A stretch of DNA of 64,000 nt from Beaufortia kweichowensis (taxonomy: Eukaryota; Chordata; Actinopteri; Cypriniformes; Gastromyzontidae): positions 11,865,292-11,929,291 of the forward strand of contig CM032816.1 of the NCBI GenBank assembly GCA_019155185.1, given 5' to 3'. The notes under the pieces were generated by a model, which had not been told where the DNA came from, searched no databases, and saw only the letters and a program-made list of their open reading frames with translations. The position numbers were made by a program, and so were the translations under genes. Below, one piece after another: positions 1 through 13,598 of this stretch. Numbering within the stretch: the stretch's first letter is position 1; each line of letters starts with the position of its first letter.

Positions 1-2854
1 TCCTCGACAGCACACGGTCAAAATGTCATCTGAGCGCCGTGACAGGAACTGCTTCATACTCTGAGATTAAAAAAACGTCAAGACTTCTTCACCTCCCGCT
101 GAGAACATTAAAGAGTGGAAACTGTGTGTGTGTGAGAGCCAGAGAGATACAGTAAAGCAGGGACTCGGGGATTTGTCGCTGGCTATCTTGAGTGTTTTGG
201 TATGAGCTCTACTGAAGACTTTTCTCATATTCTGATTGTAAAAATGCAGCACATGTGTTTGATGTGCTAATATCAGCAGCTTCAAAGGAAAACTCTCTCT
301 CTAATCTGAAAGCTGTTCACACAGGGACGGACTTCACTTCTATCTCAGACGTGTCAATATGTTCAGAGTGTTTCAGCTGAGCCGTGATCAGAATTAAGAC
401 ACCGTTTGTCGTCATGTCATGGTTTTCTGAAGCAATGCAGATGATTTAGATTTTTATGATTCTGCTACACAAAATAAACCTTTAACTTTATCTCGTAGTG
501 CATTGCAATCCATTAATCTATCCTACTGATCAGAAAACTGTATTGCATATCATTTTTATTCAGAATGTATATTTTTGGTTGACGATAAGATTATTTAGCT
601 GTATTTAGCACTGTGTCACTCACAGCATCAACAGTTCTTCAAACTGTGAGGAAGGTGTTAAATATCAGTGTTATATACTTCTGATGTCATCTCCATTTGT
701 TTGTTTGATCAATGGAAGACAGGCGAGTTTGAAAGTTTGAAAAGGCACATCTTAGATCAGCTGTTATGAACGGTACATCTCTAACAGTAAATACAGCTCA
801 GGACTGGTGTGAATGTTTTTGAAGATGTATTTTTTGTGTGTTTTTACTTTTATGTGTGTGTGTGTGTAATTGGTATTCAAGGGTAGTATGTGAACTTTTG
901 ACTGTTTGCGGCCCCTGAGCTTTGGCTTTACTGTGATATCTGACAAGGTCTTTTTGAGGAGAATGTACAGCTGGAGAGAAGTGTGTGTCTGTGTGTGTGT
1001 CCCCATGAAGAAAATAGCTTCTAAATCATAATGAATGATGTTTATTTGAAAATGCAGAGGTTTGTGTGAGGTTTAGGTTTCGCCAGCGTTGTGAGGAGGA
1101 GCACCTCCTGTATCCTTTAAAGAGAAGGCAATCCCACAATGCATTATACAAGCACTAAAAAACATCAAATCCATCCAAGATGAAGTAAGACCAATGCAGA
1201 TGATTAATATGTTCAGCATGCATGCTATATTGATGTGCTCTTCAGGTAAGCCATGGCCGTTCACCTGACAGCTGCCCCCTATCTGAAGCCGGATCTTTAC
1301 ATGTTTGCGTACCTGCAGCTGCGCAGACGCTGTGCTACGCAGTCCCTCAGCGCAGCTGCAGACCCTTCACATTGTTCCTGACGCTGCTGTTTTCAGGTTG
1401 ACAACATCGTCTGTCAGCACTTCCATCGGTCAAGTGACACACAGACCCCTTCAGGCCATGTGCAGGTGAAAATCATTTTTCTTCATGACAGGCAGACAGG
1501 AGAAGAATAGTTGCTGTGATTATGAACTCAGTTTTTACTTATTTTATTTGACATAGATTATAGATAAAAGATTCTGCTCCAGCCTCAGCAGCTGCATGAT
1601 GACTCACACATGATGTGCAACATCAGTAACATTTGCATGTTTGTGGTAGCGTGCAATATATTTCCTTCCTAATTAAAATACAATTCCATGAGCAATTATC
1701 CCTCAAAGGCTTTTCTTGAAACATATGTGCATATGCATCAGCTCATTTGTGCACGTCTGTGTTTGTGCACCTGTCTGCATGTGTGTGTGTGCGCAGGGTC
1801 GAGAGCTGCTTTCATGCCGGCTGATTTGAGGTAATTTGAGGTTCGTCAAAGCACGCTTTGATTCTGCATCCACGCTTCTTTTCTCACATTGCAATAGCAC
1901 GCCAAAACCCACGGACACATCCTTTTGTTGCTGTTCGACGACAAATAAGGCCACAGAGGAACCAAACAATACCACATCTGTATGGCATATCCCAGCTTCC
2001 ATCTCTGGATGCGTCGGTTTACCATAATAATGCTTCACAGATGGTACGGAGCACAGGAAGAAATCAAGCTTGTGTTTTACCCTTTTGTTTCACCTCATTA
2101 GCTTCTCCTCCACCCCCACACCAGCCCCTCGCAGTTTCCACCCACGTCTCACCACAATTACTGATTCATTAGCATAGCAAACGCCGGCTGACCGCCGAAG
2201 CAGAGATGAGGATGTAAATTTATTTTGCCTGCCGGTGAGAACCGAGAGCAACAGTTGGGATAAAATCATTCAGCTGCTCCACAGAGAAATTGATTTTTAA
2301 CAGTAATGCTGAGAAAGATCTTTACTATGAGCTCTGAAGCTGAAATATTTGCTTTTGTAGGGGCTTCATCTTCATTTAAAATGAACGTTGCTATTATTTT
2401 GTTAAATGACTAAATTTGCTGTGACAAACAGCTGTACCCATATGCATAAGAAAAAACATCACAGATGAGATTTCTTTAATCAATTGCTTCTCAGAGACGT
2501 CAATTAGTTTTCATTTACAACCAATGTAAATATTTGTTTTGGCGTCTTATATTGTATTTCTCCTAAGATGTATTTTATGAAATATTGAAATATTTATCTG
2601 AAGTAAAAGCCCAGAAATCACACATGATGAATGTCTCCCCTAGAGTTTCAGAAGAGATCTCCACTTATTGTTTTTCAATTATTCTCATTTGTATCTGTTT
2701 GTGTTTCCTCTGAACAGTCAACATGTGCCAAAGTTTTATACCTAAAGGAAACGATTTCCATCAAATCATCTAATCTATGAAAGAGAAACATCTCAGCAAT
2801 CCAGTTTTCCTCTGGGTAATCATGAAGAGACATCCAGCGAGCAGAGAAGTCGCT

Positions 2855-2868
2855 GTAACCATGGAAAC
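2855..2868. promoter_or_regulatory. X-box-like site (RFX family)
   Basis: GTAACCATGGAAAC fits the RFX consensus GTNRCC-N(0-3)-RGYAAC except for one base in the second half (A for Y). An octamer-like CGCAAAT follows directly. It lies about 2 kb upstream of exon 1. This is a motif match only and function is inferred. Confidence 0.3.
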
Positions 2869-3922
2869 GCAAATTGTAGTAAAAAGGCAGCAGTGACCGC
2901 ACACTGTCAATTTACAGCTGCTTTGTACCTTTGTGTTTGATTTAATTATGTCATTCATGTCAAGGAAGGAGTTCATTTCCTCATGACAGATGTTAAGTAC
3001 ACAGTCTTGAACCATTGTCTTTTTTCACTTTCACTTTTGCTTCAAATGACAGTTTTTAAGGCCTCGGGCTTGAAGGTTTTATTGAATATTTTTCTGATAT
3101 CCTTAAGAATGAATAAAAAGAAATAATTCTGGAAGTAAAGCTAAGGAAAATGTAAACCGATCACTGTTGCTTTCTGTCTATCATGGTTTAATTAAAATCC
3201 AATGAGATGAGAGGACAGAGGAAGAGAGATGCAGAGGAAATGCTCCAGGATGTTGCTTTAATAAATGTGATTTATTTGACTCCAGCGTGTTCCTCAGGGT
3301 TTGATCTGTCACGGGCTCGTATCGGAGGCATTAGACGCTTGAATCAGACTGTCTGTGCTAATGAGTGATTTATAACAGCCAGCAGTGGGAAAACAAGTTA
3401 CTGACAGCCTGTTCACCATGTCTGTTTGACAGACCGCAGGGTTTGATGCTTGTGAAATCCAGCATGCACTTTGTCTTCATGATTCCTCTGCAATTGGTAG
3501 AAAAAGTCATTTGTATTCTTTTCTTTTCCTATTCTGTTTTATTCTAAGAAAGTAAAGAATACATTTGACTGTTGATAATAAAAAAACTAACTATAAAACC
3601 ATTGATAAACACAGATCCATTTTGCAAAAGAAACATGTCCTAGATCTTCCTATCTCAGTATTGACATTTTGTTATTATGTTAATATCAACATGAAGTGAA
3701 CGCAGCAGTATTCACTATTTTATGATGTACTATTTTCTTCCTTAGAGAGATCTCTGTTAGGAGAGAAGATTGGTGGGTGTAAAATGAAGGTGTTTGGTGT
3801 GTGGATGTAGTGGCTGGAAGAAGATGAAGTATAGCAGGGATGATTTCAGCTCTCGCAGTGTGAAAATGAGTCCATTAATTCGCTCTCCTCGGCTTCTGTG
3901 TCCCTCAGCAGATCTGCACATG

Positions 3923-3924
<2 letters not shown>

Positions 3925-4010
<86 letters not shown>
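3925..4010. repeat. (TC)43 microsatellite
   Basis: Pure TC dinucleotide run of about 86 bases with no interruption. Serine-leucine and arginine-glutamate open frames across it are artefacts of the repeat. It sits about 0.8 kb upstream of the promoter, beside an X-box match. Confidence 0.97.
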
Positions 4011-4011
<1 letters not shown>

Positions 4012-4033
4012 AGTACAACATTATCATATCCTG

Positions 4034-4047
4034 GTTGCCTGGGCAAC
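4034..4047. promoter_or_regulatory. Perfect X-box match (RFX binding site)
   Basis: GTTGCC TG GGCAAC is a full match to GTNRCC-N(0-3)-RGYAAC with a 2-base spacer and perfect dyad symmetry. It lies just 3' of the (TC)n tract and about 0.7-0.9 kb upstream of exon 1. RFX factors bind such sites in ciliary and neural genes. Whether this one serves the gene downstream is not shown by sequence. Confidence 0.45.
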
Positions 4048-4737
4048 TGGCTTGGAATGCTTCAATTTTGCTGTCACCTCGCAGCCCTGAGTAAACAGAG
4101 GAGATTATCGTCCCGTGTTCTATGACAAACACAGTGTCATGTCTGTTTGTCATAACGCTTGTACAGTTGCTCTCTCATGCTGAAAGCTGGCTGCTTTCAC
4201 TCATGACAAACATCTGATATGACAACTTTTACAGATCTAAAGAAAGAGAGGAAACTAATCCATCAGTCATTCATTCATCATCTTTCTGTCTATCCTTCTG
4301 TCTATCTATTAGTTGTAAAATAAAATATTTAATTTAAGTCACCACATATCACCACTGTATTTTCTAACTTCGTTACGATCTATTGCATTATGTTTATTGT
4401 GGTAAAAGTTTATTTTCTAGCCTGTTAGTGCTTATATACAGCACTTTAGCGCTTTATACATATAAAATTTTATAAATATAAAGAAAGATCTGTCACTGGT
4501 TATTCATAGTTTTGGAAAACAATTAAAGATGATTTGTGTCAACACTAATTGTCTCCTAATATTTGGATAAAAGCTTCAGCTAAATGCCTAAATGTAAATG
4601 CACTAAAACTGACATTCAAAAATAAACCCTGAGGCATATTCACGTTTCAAGAAGCATCAGTGTTACTTGTACAACATGAACATTTTCATATAATCAATAT
4701 TACACGTATAGTTTACTTCAACTTGACTTTGTACCTC

Positions 4738-4930
4738 AATCGTTTGTATCGCAATCCGGAGTGTTAAAGTCCAGTTCCGCGTAGTTCCGCTCCAGCTGGA
4801 CTCTGTCTCCGGGTTTTGCGTGAGCTCCCGTTGAGTTACATTGCGTGAATGTCTCGCAGTGAGACGCAAACAAGCGTAAAGAGCCATTAGGAGCTTCAGT
4901 GAGAGGAAAGCGCCGGACTGTCTGTATCTC
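4738..4930 (+). promoter_or_regulatory. znf609: CpG-rich promoter region of the ZNF609 orthologue
   Basis: About 15 CpG dinucleotides fall in roughly 190 bases, far above the surrounding sequence. The patch is immediately upstream of, or overlaps, the first exon inferred from the donor at 5255. No clear TATA box was seen, which fits a CpG-type promoter. The exact transcription start cannot be read from the sequence. Confidence 0.55.
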
Positions 4931-5254
4931 TGTGTTTTCAGGACATACTGGGATCACTGGGAATCTATCACATTGAGATTTAAGGACACTGCTGTATATT
5001 TCATCACCTGGACTCGAAACTGAAGGAGAAATGCGTTTTTCCAGCCGTTTATTCCTCTCGGATTGGTTTTAAACCGGGATCTGAACTGGTCCAGCGAAAC
5101 CAGTCTGTGTGTATATGCACGAGTATGTGTGTGCGTGAGTGTGTGTAACCCCAGCACATTTTCTTGGAGGGGTATTTTTTTTCAAGAGGGGGTATTTTTG
5201 GTGTCTCCTTTGGATGTATGGGATGCATCTGGACCGGACTGGACCCTTTGGGGG
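4850..5254 (+). other. znf609: Exon 1, non-coding 5'UTR (5' end uncertain)
   Basis: The 3' end is set by the strong donor GTAAGT at 5255-5260 after a G-rich exon end. The 5' end is a guess from the CpG-rich patch. No ATG in it is continuous with the main frame. An ATG at 5214 opens a frame that would run through the splice junction into exon 2 and stop at 21635-21637. The assignment rests on position, CpG content and the need for a first exon before the acceptor at 21591. I see no protein evidence for it. Confidence 0.5.
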
Positions 5255-5879
5255 GTAAGTGCACATTTCATTAATGTTGTGCAGGAATTCTGCTGTTGCC
5301 ACTTAATTTGTGTCTTTAGCTGTTAGCCAGCAGGATTAGCACAGGATTGACCTAGTGGCTTTTATTTAATAGACACGTTCTTGAAATGCCAGTTTTTCAG
5401 TCCAATCTGCGAATTATCTTTAGTAAACATCCATGAACGTGTCGTTATCGATATGATTTATTGAGATTTTACGTGTGTTTCCATTCGCCACTTGCATGTG
5501 TTCTGGTCAATCTGACAGATTGTATGTGTTGTGTATAACCTCTCGTGTTGTTGTGGACATTAAGGATGTTAACACTGTGGATGGTGTGTGTATTTTGTTG
5601 CGAGTTCTGAGGTAAATTATCTCTGAGGTGAATGCTAACGCTCGCGCTAATGCTAGCGCTCTTTGTCGTTAGCTCTGACGGGCATGCGCTTCTGTTCCTC
5701 AACATGAACAACATTTACTGAAGACACAAATGACATTAGTGTGTGTGTGTTGTTGTTGTTGTTGTTATGATTTGTGTTTGATTTCTTGTGTGATCTGTGT
5801 GACAGTTTGATCAGTTAGACGGCTGTGTGTGATATACTCGTGCTGACAATAGCTAAAGCGGCTAAACAACGTGTGTGTT

Positions 5880-6117
5880 CAGCAGACATTGACACATATA
5901 CACTAATACACACATTCATAGACGGACACACACACTTTGACACCCAGGTAATAAAACACACACACACACACACACACATTTAAAGACAAATGCATACACA
6001 TTTATGGACACATACACACACTTTGACACCCAGGCAATAAAACATATACACAAATACACAAATTCATAGACACACACACACATTTATAGACAAATGCATA
6101 CACATAGACACATTTAT

Positions 6118-6151
<34 letters not shown>

Positions 6152-6760
6152 TTATAGACAAATGCATACACATGTATGGGCGCACACACACACACACCCA
6201 CAAAACATACACAAATACACACATAGACACACACACACATTTATAGACAAATGCATACACATTTATGGACACATACACACACTTTGACACCCAGGTAGAA
6301 AAACATATACACAAATACACAAATTCATACACACACACACACATTTATAGACAAATGCATACACATTTATGGACACATACACACACTTTGACACCCAGGT
6401 AATAAAACATATACACAAATACACAAATTCATAGACACACACACACATTTATTGACAAATGCATACACATTTATGGACACATACACACACTTTGACACCC
6501 AGGTAGAAAAAGATATACACTGATACACAAATTTATAAACACACACACACACATTTATAGACAAATGCATACACATTTATAGACACATACACACACTTTG
6601 ACACCCATGCAATAAAACATATACACAAATACACAAATTCATAGACACACACACACATTTATAGACAAATGCATACACATTTATGGACACATACACACGT
6701 TGACAAACATAGCTGATACGTTCACATTCATAAACATATACAGAAATATTAATAGACACA
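5880..6760. repeat. CA-rich minisatellite, period about 104 bp
   Basis: The landmark TTTGACACCCAGG (last full copy TTTGACACCCATG) starts at 5936, 6022, 6283, 6387, 6491 and 6597, with a decayed copy near 6693. The last spacings are 104, 104 and 106 bases, so the unit is about 104 bp. Each unit contains a short (CA)n run, ATTTATAGACAAATGCATAC and an AATAAAACATATACAC-like segment. The 6022-6283 interval is longer and holds partial copies and a pure CA run. Cysteine/valine-rich reverse-strand open frames across it are products of the repeat. Confidence 0.9.
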
Positions 6761-9431
6761 TACTCATAGAATTGTGTAGTTTCTTGACATTAATTGTATA
6801 CAGTAATCCATCTTTGCTATATCAAATACAAATAATGACTTATTGATGATTTCTCACTGTATGAATTTAATCTCAAATTGTATGATCTGTGTAAAATGTT
6901 GGCCCATATAACGACTGTCATACCAATATCACAAATTGCTGTACAAATATACATTCTAAATGCAGATACACTATACAGCCACATATATACAAACACATGG
7001 CAGTAGATATAGCAGTGCTCTGTGAAAGCAAGTCATTTATCAGGAAAAACAGCAGGTCGGTTCGTTTTTGTCTGTTTTTTCCCACTGCAGTAATTATTGC
7101 GTCCTGTTTAGTTTGCTGAAGGGCAGAATCGTCCCACGGGCATCTTTCCCCCATCTGACCTGAAACCACGCTAGTCCTCCAAAACCTACATGGAATGTGA
7201 TTCTGCGTCGACATCTTCTCGGTGAAATATCAGAGATACAGTCACACACATTAAAAGGCCATTAAATGTACACTTTACATTATTAATTGATGGATTTTTG
7301 GCATTAGATAAGTGGATTTTTTTGGTGAGATTTAAAGCAGGTTTAAAGCAACAGAGTCATTACAACTGATGTAGTAACAAGTTCAATTTAAAGCAAATTA
7401 CTGTCTCATGACATTTGGCAGGATCTGTTTTCATAGGTTTCTGACAAAATATCGCTCTCCATTGCCAAAGACCATGTCATGTTTTGCTGGTTACTGTATA
7501 TAAAACTGGTAGTTAGTTGTGGTTTTAGATGTTGATTGGTTGATACAATCTTACAGTAGTGCAAAAATAAATGATAAAACATCCTTTAATGTCAAACACC
7601 TGTTCAGTTCACATGTCAGAGACTTTATCTTCTAGTGAATCTGTCCTTATACAATCTTGTTTATCAGCAAAAACATGACTCTTTAATAGTCATGTGTCTC
7701 TGTTTTTCTAACTTAAGTGTTTTGTTAATCTTTAGATTTAAGTTAGATGTTAAATGTCAGTTTTGTAATGTGATGTTTGGCTTTTGGACAGTAAGGTTAG
7801 GCTTTTGGTAAATTAATGGTGAAGTTGAACAACTTGTTTCTTCCCTTTTGGTATACAGTGATTTGTGTACTCATTGTGAGCCATTTGAAGATGATGTTTT
7901 GGTCAGTTTTTAACCTCTTACCACTATGAAAATGAGAGTTTAGTTTTAGAAATGAATATGTTTGGAAAGCACCTGAATGTACATTCATGGGTTTCGTTTT
8001 GAGTGTCACGTAACTGATCGTGGCTCTTGTGCTGCTGTAGTGTGTATTAGAGAATCATTGCTTTTATGATTTTTTTTTACGTTATTTATATGTGACTTCC
8101 TCATTTCAGTCACTGAAACCAAGTGTTGTTTGACAATGAAGTTCATGTTACAGAGTTTTTCAGGATTGCTTCTGGCTTTGTTCAGAAAGTGCATTAAAGC
8201 TGGTGAAATCTGAGCTTTCTAAGCTCCCAATTCTGCTTTCACATGTTTTTCTTCTGTTGCATTAGCCTGCATCATTTATTCATTTCACAAACGCTTCATA
8301 AATGGATGATTTGACATCACAATGTCAGTCTGATAGATTAGATGTTTCCTTTACCCTACATATTTGCAGATAAAGATAGGCTAATAATTTCTGATGGGGT
8401 CTTTCTTTGATGTACATTTTATCTTTGCAATGATTAAATAAAGTAAAAATCAACAATGTATGAAGCACCATGCAGCAAATTATATTTTCTGTTATTAAGA
8501 ATACATTTAATTAGTGTTTGAATATTTATATTGTTGTGTTTATAGCAGCAATAGTGTAGGCGGATACAGTGATTATTTTGTGAATTTATTGTTTTCTTTT
8601 CCCAGTAGCCTGCAGCAATGCAAGCAGAGATTTAAGATTTTTAAAAATTCATAAAAGATTTTAATATGTAGCCTAAAAATGCTTATGCAAAGTATAATAT
8701 CTCTTTTCTTTCCTTTTTATTTTGTCATGAAATATGACTTTGGCATTTATCTGTGAGATTCAGCATGTATTGATGGTGGTTTGAGTGATGTTAAGCATCC
8801 AGCTGAAGGCATTTTTGGCATCAGGTGCTGTTGTGGTCTGAGTCGGCCTGATCCGCAACAAAGCCTCCAGGAGATAAATGTCTTGCTGGGGATTTCTGTT
8901 CCTGTGTCGAGTGCGGTGAGGTGAGGATAACGCCTGCTAACTCGCTCTCTCGCTCTTACATTCTGCTATCAAGCTGACATTTGGCCAGAACCCAAGTAGA
9001 TTCTTGCGCAGTAAAAGAAGAGCGATTTGCTCACTCCTGCAGAGCCCGTCTGATGGTTTTCTCAGAGCATGTTGAATGACTGGGGTGTGGTACGAGGTTT
9101 ACGTATACTCCTGACCGAGATCCCTCTGGCTGTTCTGTATTTTACACCCTCATAAAGTGATGTAACTGTCTTGAAGCGCAGTGAGTTATGGCCATCATCT
9201 GAGACTTACTGGCTGATGGGGTGTTTTTTGGCTTCTGGTGAATGGGGCGACTCTAGTTAGATGTCACTTACGTTTCACTGCCTGTTTTTGGTCCAGATTC
9301 TGTGGCAACTTTGGATTTGATTTATTGTAGGCTGACTCCTTTTCTCAAATTCTCAAAGATACAGTTTTATTTACTCACATAAGCCAACTTGCATTTGGCG
9401 AGTGATAATGTTGGACCCTTAAACATTTTTT

Positions 9432-9554
9432 TACACTCTATAAAATGCTGGGTTGTTTTTCAATCCATGGTTGTCAAAAATAAACAAACCTAAACTGTTG
9501 TTCATATTTGACCCAACCATGTGTTGAAAATAACCCAGCATTTTTTGGAGTATA
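9432..9554. mobile_element. MITE, about 123 bp, imperfect 23-bp TIRs
   Basis: The left end TACACTCTATAAAATGCTGG... pairs with the right end AACCCAGCATTTTTTGGAGT... as imperfect terminal inverted repeats. The interior is also palindromic (AACCATG and TTGACCCAACC stretches). There is no coding capacity. I recall ends of the form TACACTCTAAAAAATGCTGGGTT as very common in teleost genomes. The superfamily was not determined. Confidence 0.75.
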
Positions 9555-12500
9555 ATTTATAGAAGGTGCTAATTTAGATGTTTGTTTTTATTGCATATCC
9601 TCGCATGAGTCACAGATGGAGTCGCAGGAAGATGTGCTGAGATTTTGTTCTGTTGATGAGACTGGGATGTGCAAAGATTGTGTTCGTGAATTCAGTTTAA
9701 ATGTGTGGAAAGAGAGACGGAGTAAGTAAAACACCAACAGAGTGATTTGAGCTAATAGCTTCATCCTTATTTAATTACATCATTACTTGAGTTTAGTGTT
9801 GTTGGAGGACACAGTTCTGCATGGCATGTTTTCCTCTCAGAGAAGCTGAAATAAACCCAGCAGGAGTTTATCTGTATTGATAGTTATTACTTGGCTGTTG
9901 ATTGGGTTTCATTTTATTGGGACATTTTCCAGAGCATGGGCAGGTATTCTAATCATATCCTTAATGGATTGTCTATCATAAGGAAAGTAGTTTGGCATGT
10001 GCTAATGTCAATTCTTTTTAGGTTGTGATGGTTAATTGGCCACCTCGCCAAGGGTCAGTGAAGATATTAAACGGGCTGGGTTTAGCCCGCGGACCTCTGT
10101 TTGCCCTGCTGTACATAATCGCTAGACTAACACATCTCATGTTTGTATGATGATACCACACAGCATGCCAGTGAAATAATCAAAATGTGAAATTAACACC
10201 TGCCACCTGCTAACCACAAGAATATTTTGCTAGTAGGTGGCGGATACATTTGTCAGATGTATGTAGTGTTGTGACAGATGGCTGCTTCTGCATAGACGTG
10301 TCACACAGATCTCAATTACAGTGTTGTGCTGGTGTGTTTTTATCTATGGTGTTGCTACACCATTTTTTGTTTTAGGAAACCATAAAAATGAAGGTGTTTG
10401 TGTGGTGCCGTTGTGATGCTTTTTCATTGTGCTAAAAGAAATGTTAGATTATTTGTTATATTACTAGGCTGTGTCCAGGATTGCTTCATATATCTTCATA
10501 TAGTGCACTATTTTAGGGAATGGCTATTGTGTATGGACACATGGAGAAATCGTATTGAGGGTTTGTAAATGGTAGTAAAATCATTGAATTATTCTTTTAA
10601 ATGAATATAGTGGAATGACTGCAAAAACACAATATCGTTCAGTAAACGATTTGTAATTAAAATAGAATATTGTATTATGAAATGTTACTATAGATTATAG
10701 TAACACTATATAAAGCAAGGATTGAAGTTGATGTGTTTTGATCAGCGTAACTAGCTTGCAAACCATCACAGATCCAGAGAAGAGAATTCGTGTTACCTCG
10801 TGTTGTCAACCGCTGTCATATCATGCTCTTAGTTGTCATTGTGACAGCTGAAGCATATAGTTTATTTTCCTTTTCACACTGATGTTAAGAGAAGCCTGGT
10901 CTGGATCTTATCTAAATAGGATCGGGGTCTTACAGAAGCACATGCTCCGCTCCAGCTGTGGCTGAAAGCTTAGATGAGTGACAATAAGATGATTGTTTAT
11001 ATGTCGAGTTGTTGAGGATTCTTGATGTTTTTCTTTCTCAAGAGAAACATATTTTTGCTAAAGGGATATTCCAAAGCGTTCATCAGGGAGATTTCATGTT
11101 TCTAGAACTCGAGGGACTCCTTGTAATTAGAGTGTAAACAGAAAGGTTGTGATCTGGCATATGTTCTTTTGAACGAACGTTTTGTGAACTCCCTCAGCGT
11201 CTTAAAGACATTTCACAGCGCTCCTTGTGAGCAGTCAGGCACAGTGATGTTCGGTTACAGCTGAAGCTTTGGGGAATTTAGATAATCCAATAGAAAATGG
11301 GTCATTTCTCATCTGCAGTACCTTTAGACACTATAACGATTAAATTTGATTGTTTGCAATGGATGGAAGTAGAGCTAAATTTAGGCATTACTTGGTGAAA
11401 GATTTTTTCATTTTAGAAGTACAGACTGCAGAGCAAAATTTCTTAAGATGAAGTAAAGATATTGTTTAAAATCCAGCCCTATGTTTATTTAATTATGGTT
11501 ATGAAATATTTCTTTCAATATCTTAAGGCCTAGTATTTGGGAATACGAAAATGCATCGCGAGCGAGATGGAAGTTGACGTTCTTCAGCTGTGCTTTAGCT
11601 TTAGAGATGATTGTTTGAAACTCGTTTGCTTTCAGCGGTGAGTCATTCGGGTGAAGTCGAGAGCGACCGCTGAAGGAAATTACATTGAGAGGTTCTGCTG
11701 CATCTACTGACCGCCGGCTGAACTCGAAGACTGACAGCAGAATGACAGTGAGGTAGAGGAAGTGGAGAAGAACGGCACAGAGGTGAAGAGAGAGATGGAG
11801 GGAACAGATTTTGTATCACTTAACTTCCTCTAGGGACCTTCTGCCAGGACTAGACTAAACACTTTAACATGGAGTTCATCAGCACGGCCAGAATTAGGCA
11901 CAGCTGGTCGTGAATCCTGACGATATTTTTTTCTAAAGAATATTCAATGTAGAATTTGGCCAAAATGAAGTGTTTTAGAAAGAAAACATACTAACATTCT
12001 GAAATAGCCTTCACTTTCTTAGTGTAGTTTAATGATTTCTTAAAATGTCTCGTGTGTAGACGGCTCACTAGGTTTTGGAGCAGATTAGTTTGGTCTGTGG
12101 TCTCCTGGGATGCCAGTTTATACGACCTCCTTTCCAACAGGCTTGTAAAGACAGTTGCAGTTCTGTGGTCTCTTGTTCCTCAAAGCTTGCCCTAGATATT
12201 CAAAAGATCCTCTTTGAGGTCTTGATTTGTGGAAGTAGACGGGGACTCGGTGACAGCTGAGAAACACTCTTTCCTTGTTCTGAATAAACGAGGTCTCTAG
12301 GTAAATGAAGTCGTGTCTCTAGTTTTCTTTTCATTTTATGTTTTTGAGATTTTGTTAATTTCATCCTGGCTTTTGTGCATAGCATAAATGTGTCATACTC
12401 AAAACCCACAGCAAGCCTCATATATAAACTCAATGGTGTTTTCATTGGCTTATGGTGAGATTTCTGCCTTATTAACTTTAAGCATTTAACCCGAATTAAC

Positions 12501-13581
12501 TTCTTGTTTGTGTCAATAACACTGTGACTGTTTCCGATAGCTTAACAGCCCCAATAATGATTATACAAGAATTATAAACATGTTGTTTAAATGGTTTGAC
12601 ACTCTGCAGGACTGTTATCACCGCTTGCCAAGGTCCATTTCGCTCACAGAATAATCCACAGGAGTCTGTATTACTGGTTAAAATTGAGCACATGATGTTT
12701 ATTGGCTGAATTGTTATAGATTGGACCCTGGTCGGGTTTGACCGCTGGGCTCTAACCTCTTATTCAGGGGTCACTGTGTGCTTGCGTGTAAATGTGTTTT
12801 TCTCTGCTACAGCGGATCTGTGTTTGGCTCTGTGCCTTCCTCTCTTTCTCTCAAACCCGCCATAAAGATCCTTTCATCCATCCCTCCCCCATTGCCTGAA
12901 AGCTCTTCTCGATTTAGAGACATTGTGCTGGTGAGAAAAAGAGAGCGATGTGTGAGTTTTATGTTTTCAATCAAGCTTTTGTTGATTCAAAATGTTTCAT
13001 GAAAGATCTAAAATGTAATTTAAAAAACTAGTTATTAAAAGTCAAAATTAAAATGCCATTTTTGGGCATGTTTAGGGTATTTACTGTGATGTTGAGCATG
13101 TATAAAGGTCTTGTTTTTGGGTTCAGGGAACTCATTAAATGTGTAGTTGGCCAATATTTCCCACAACCCTTTGCTTTGGTTAGTTTAGTTGCTTTTTTTT
13201 TCTTTTCCTGTTTGCGTCAGGATTTATGGTTGGGATTATTGTTGTTTGAGGATATGGTTTTCGTTTTAAAATGTTTTTTTGGCTTTAGAGTTCTTTCTGG
13301 GATCATTTCTATTGGTTTCTGTATGAACCGATTTTTCATTGGTTTCATAATAATCGGTTTAGAATGTGTGCGCAGTTCACCAGTTTGTTTGTAAAACATA
13401 AAAGCATTAGATATGTTAAAGTTGTCAAGAGTTTGAGAATACTGTTCTGAAGTCTGCCCTATAACTGCTGCTCTCCTCCAATTTCCATTGTGACGCTTGT
13501 AGCCTGAGATCAGCCGAGTGAGTGAAATGGCCTGTTAGTCATTTATTCTCATTGTTACGGAGACTCCGGGCTCCTGGCACA

Positions 13582-13598
13582 TTCCCCCGCGGGGGGAA
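13582..13598. repeat. GC-rich near-palindrome
   Basis: TTCCCCCGCGGGGGGAA can fold into a short hairpin around a SacII-like CCGCGG centre. It is isolated in intron 1 within a GC-richer patch (13555-13660). No function is evident. Confidence 0.4.

Larger units (their letters stand above)
1..4737. other. Upstream non-coding DNA
   Basis: No supported gene. Open frames here are short, overlapping and without recognisable protein content. The segment holds one long (TC)n tract at 3925-4010 and X-box-like palindromes at 2855-2868 and 4034-4047. The patches around 1640-1720, 2050-2290 and 2780-3010 are rich in homeodomain-like TAAT cores and look like candidate conserved elements by composition only. 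The rest shows ordinary AT-rich sequence. Confidence 0.6.

Noticed and set aside
1252..1380. 42-codon frame starting ATGGCCGTTCACC
   Set aside because: It looked coding by CpG and codon feel, but no homologue comes to mind and it has no splice partners. Kept as non-coding.
3794..4153. Ser/Leu and Arg/Glu repeat proteins over the TC tracts (also at 26626-26967, 27440-27809 and 36784-37038)
   Set aside because: They are direct readings of (TC)n microsatellites in several frames, with no real coding flank.
6114..6759. Reverse-strand Cys/Val-rich proteins
   Set aside because: They come from the CA-rich minisatellite; the tandem similarity reflects DNA repeats, not protein domains.
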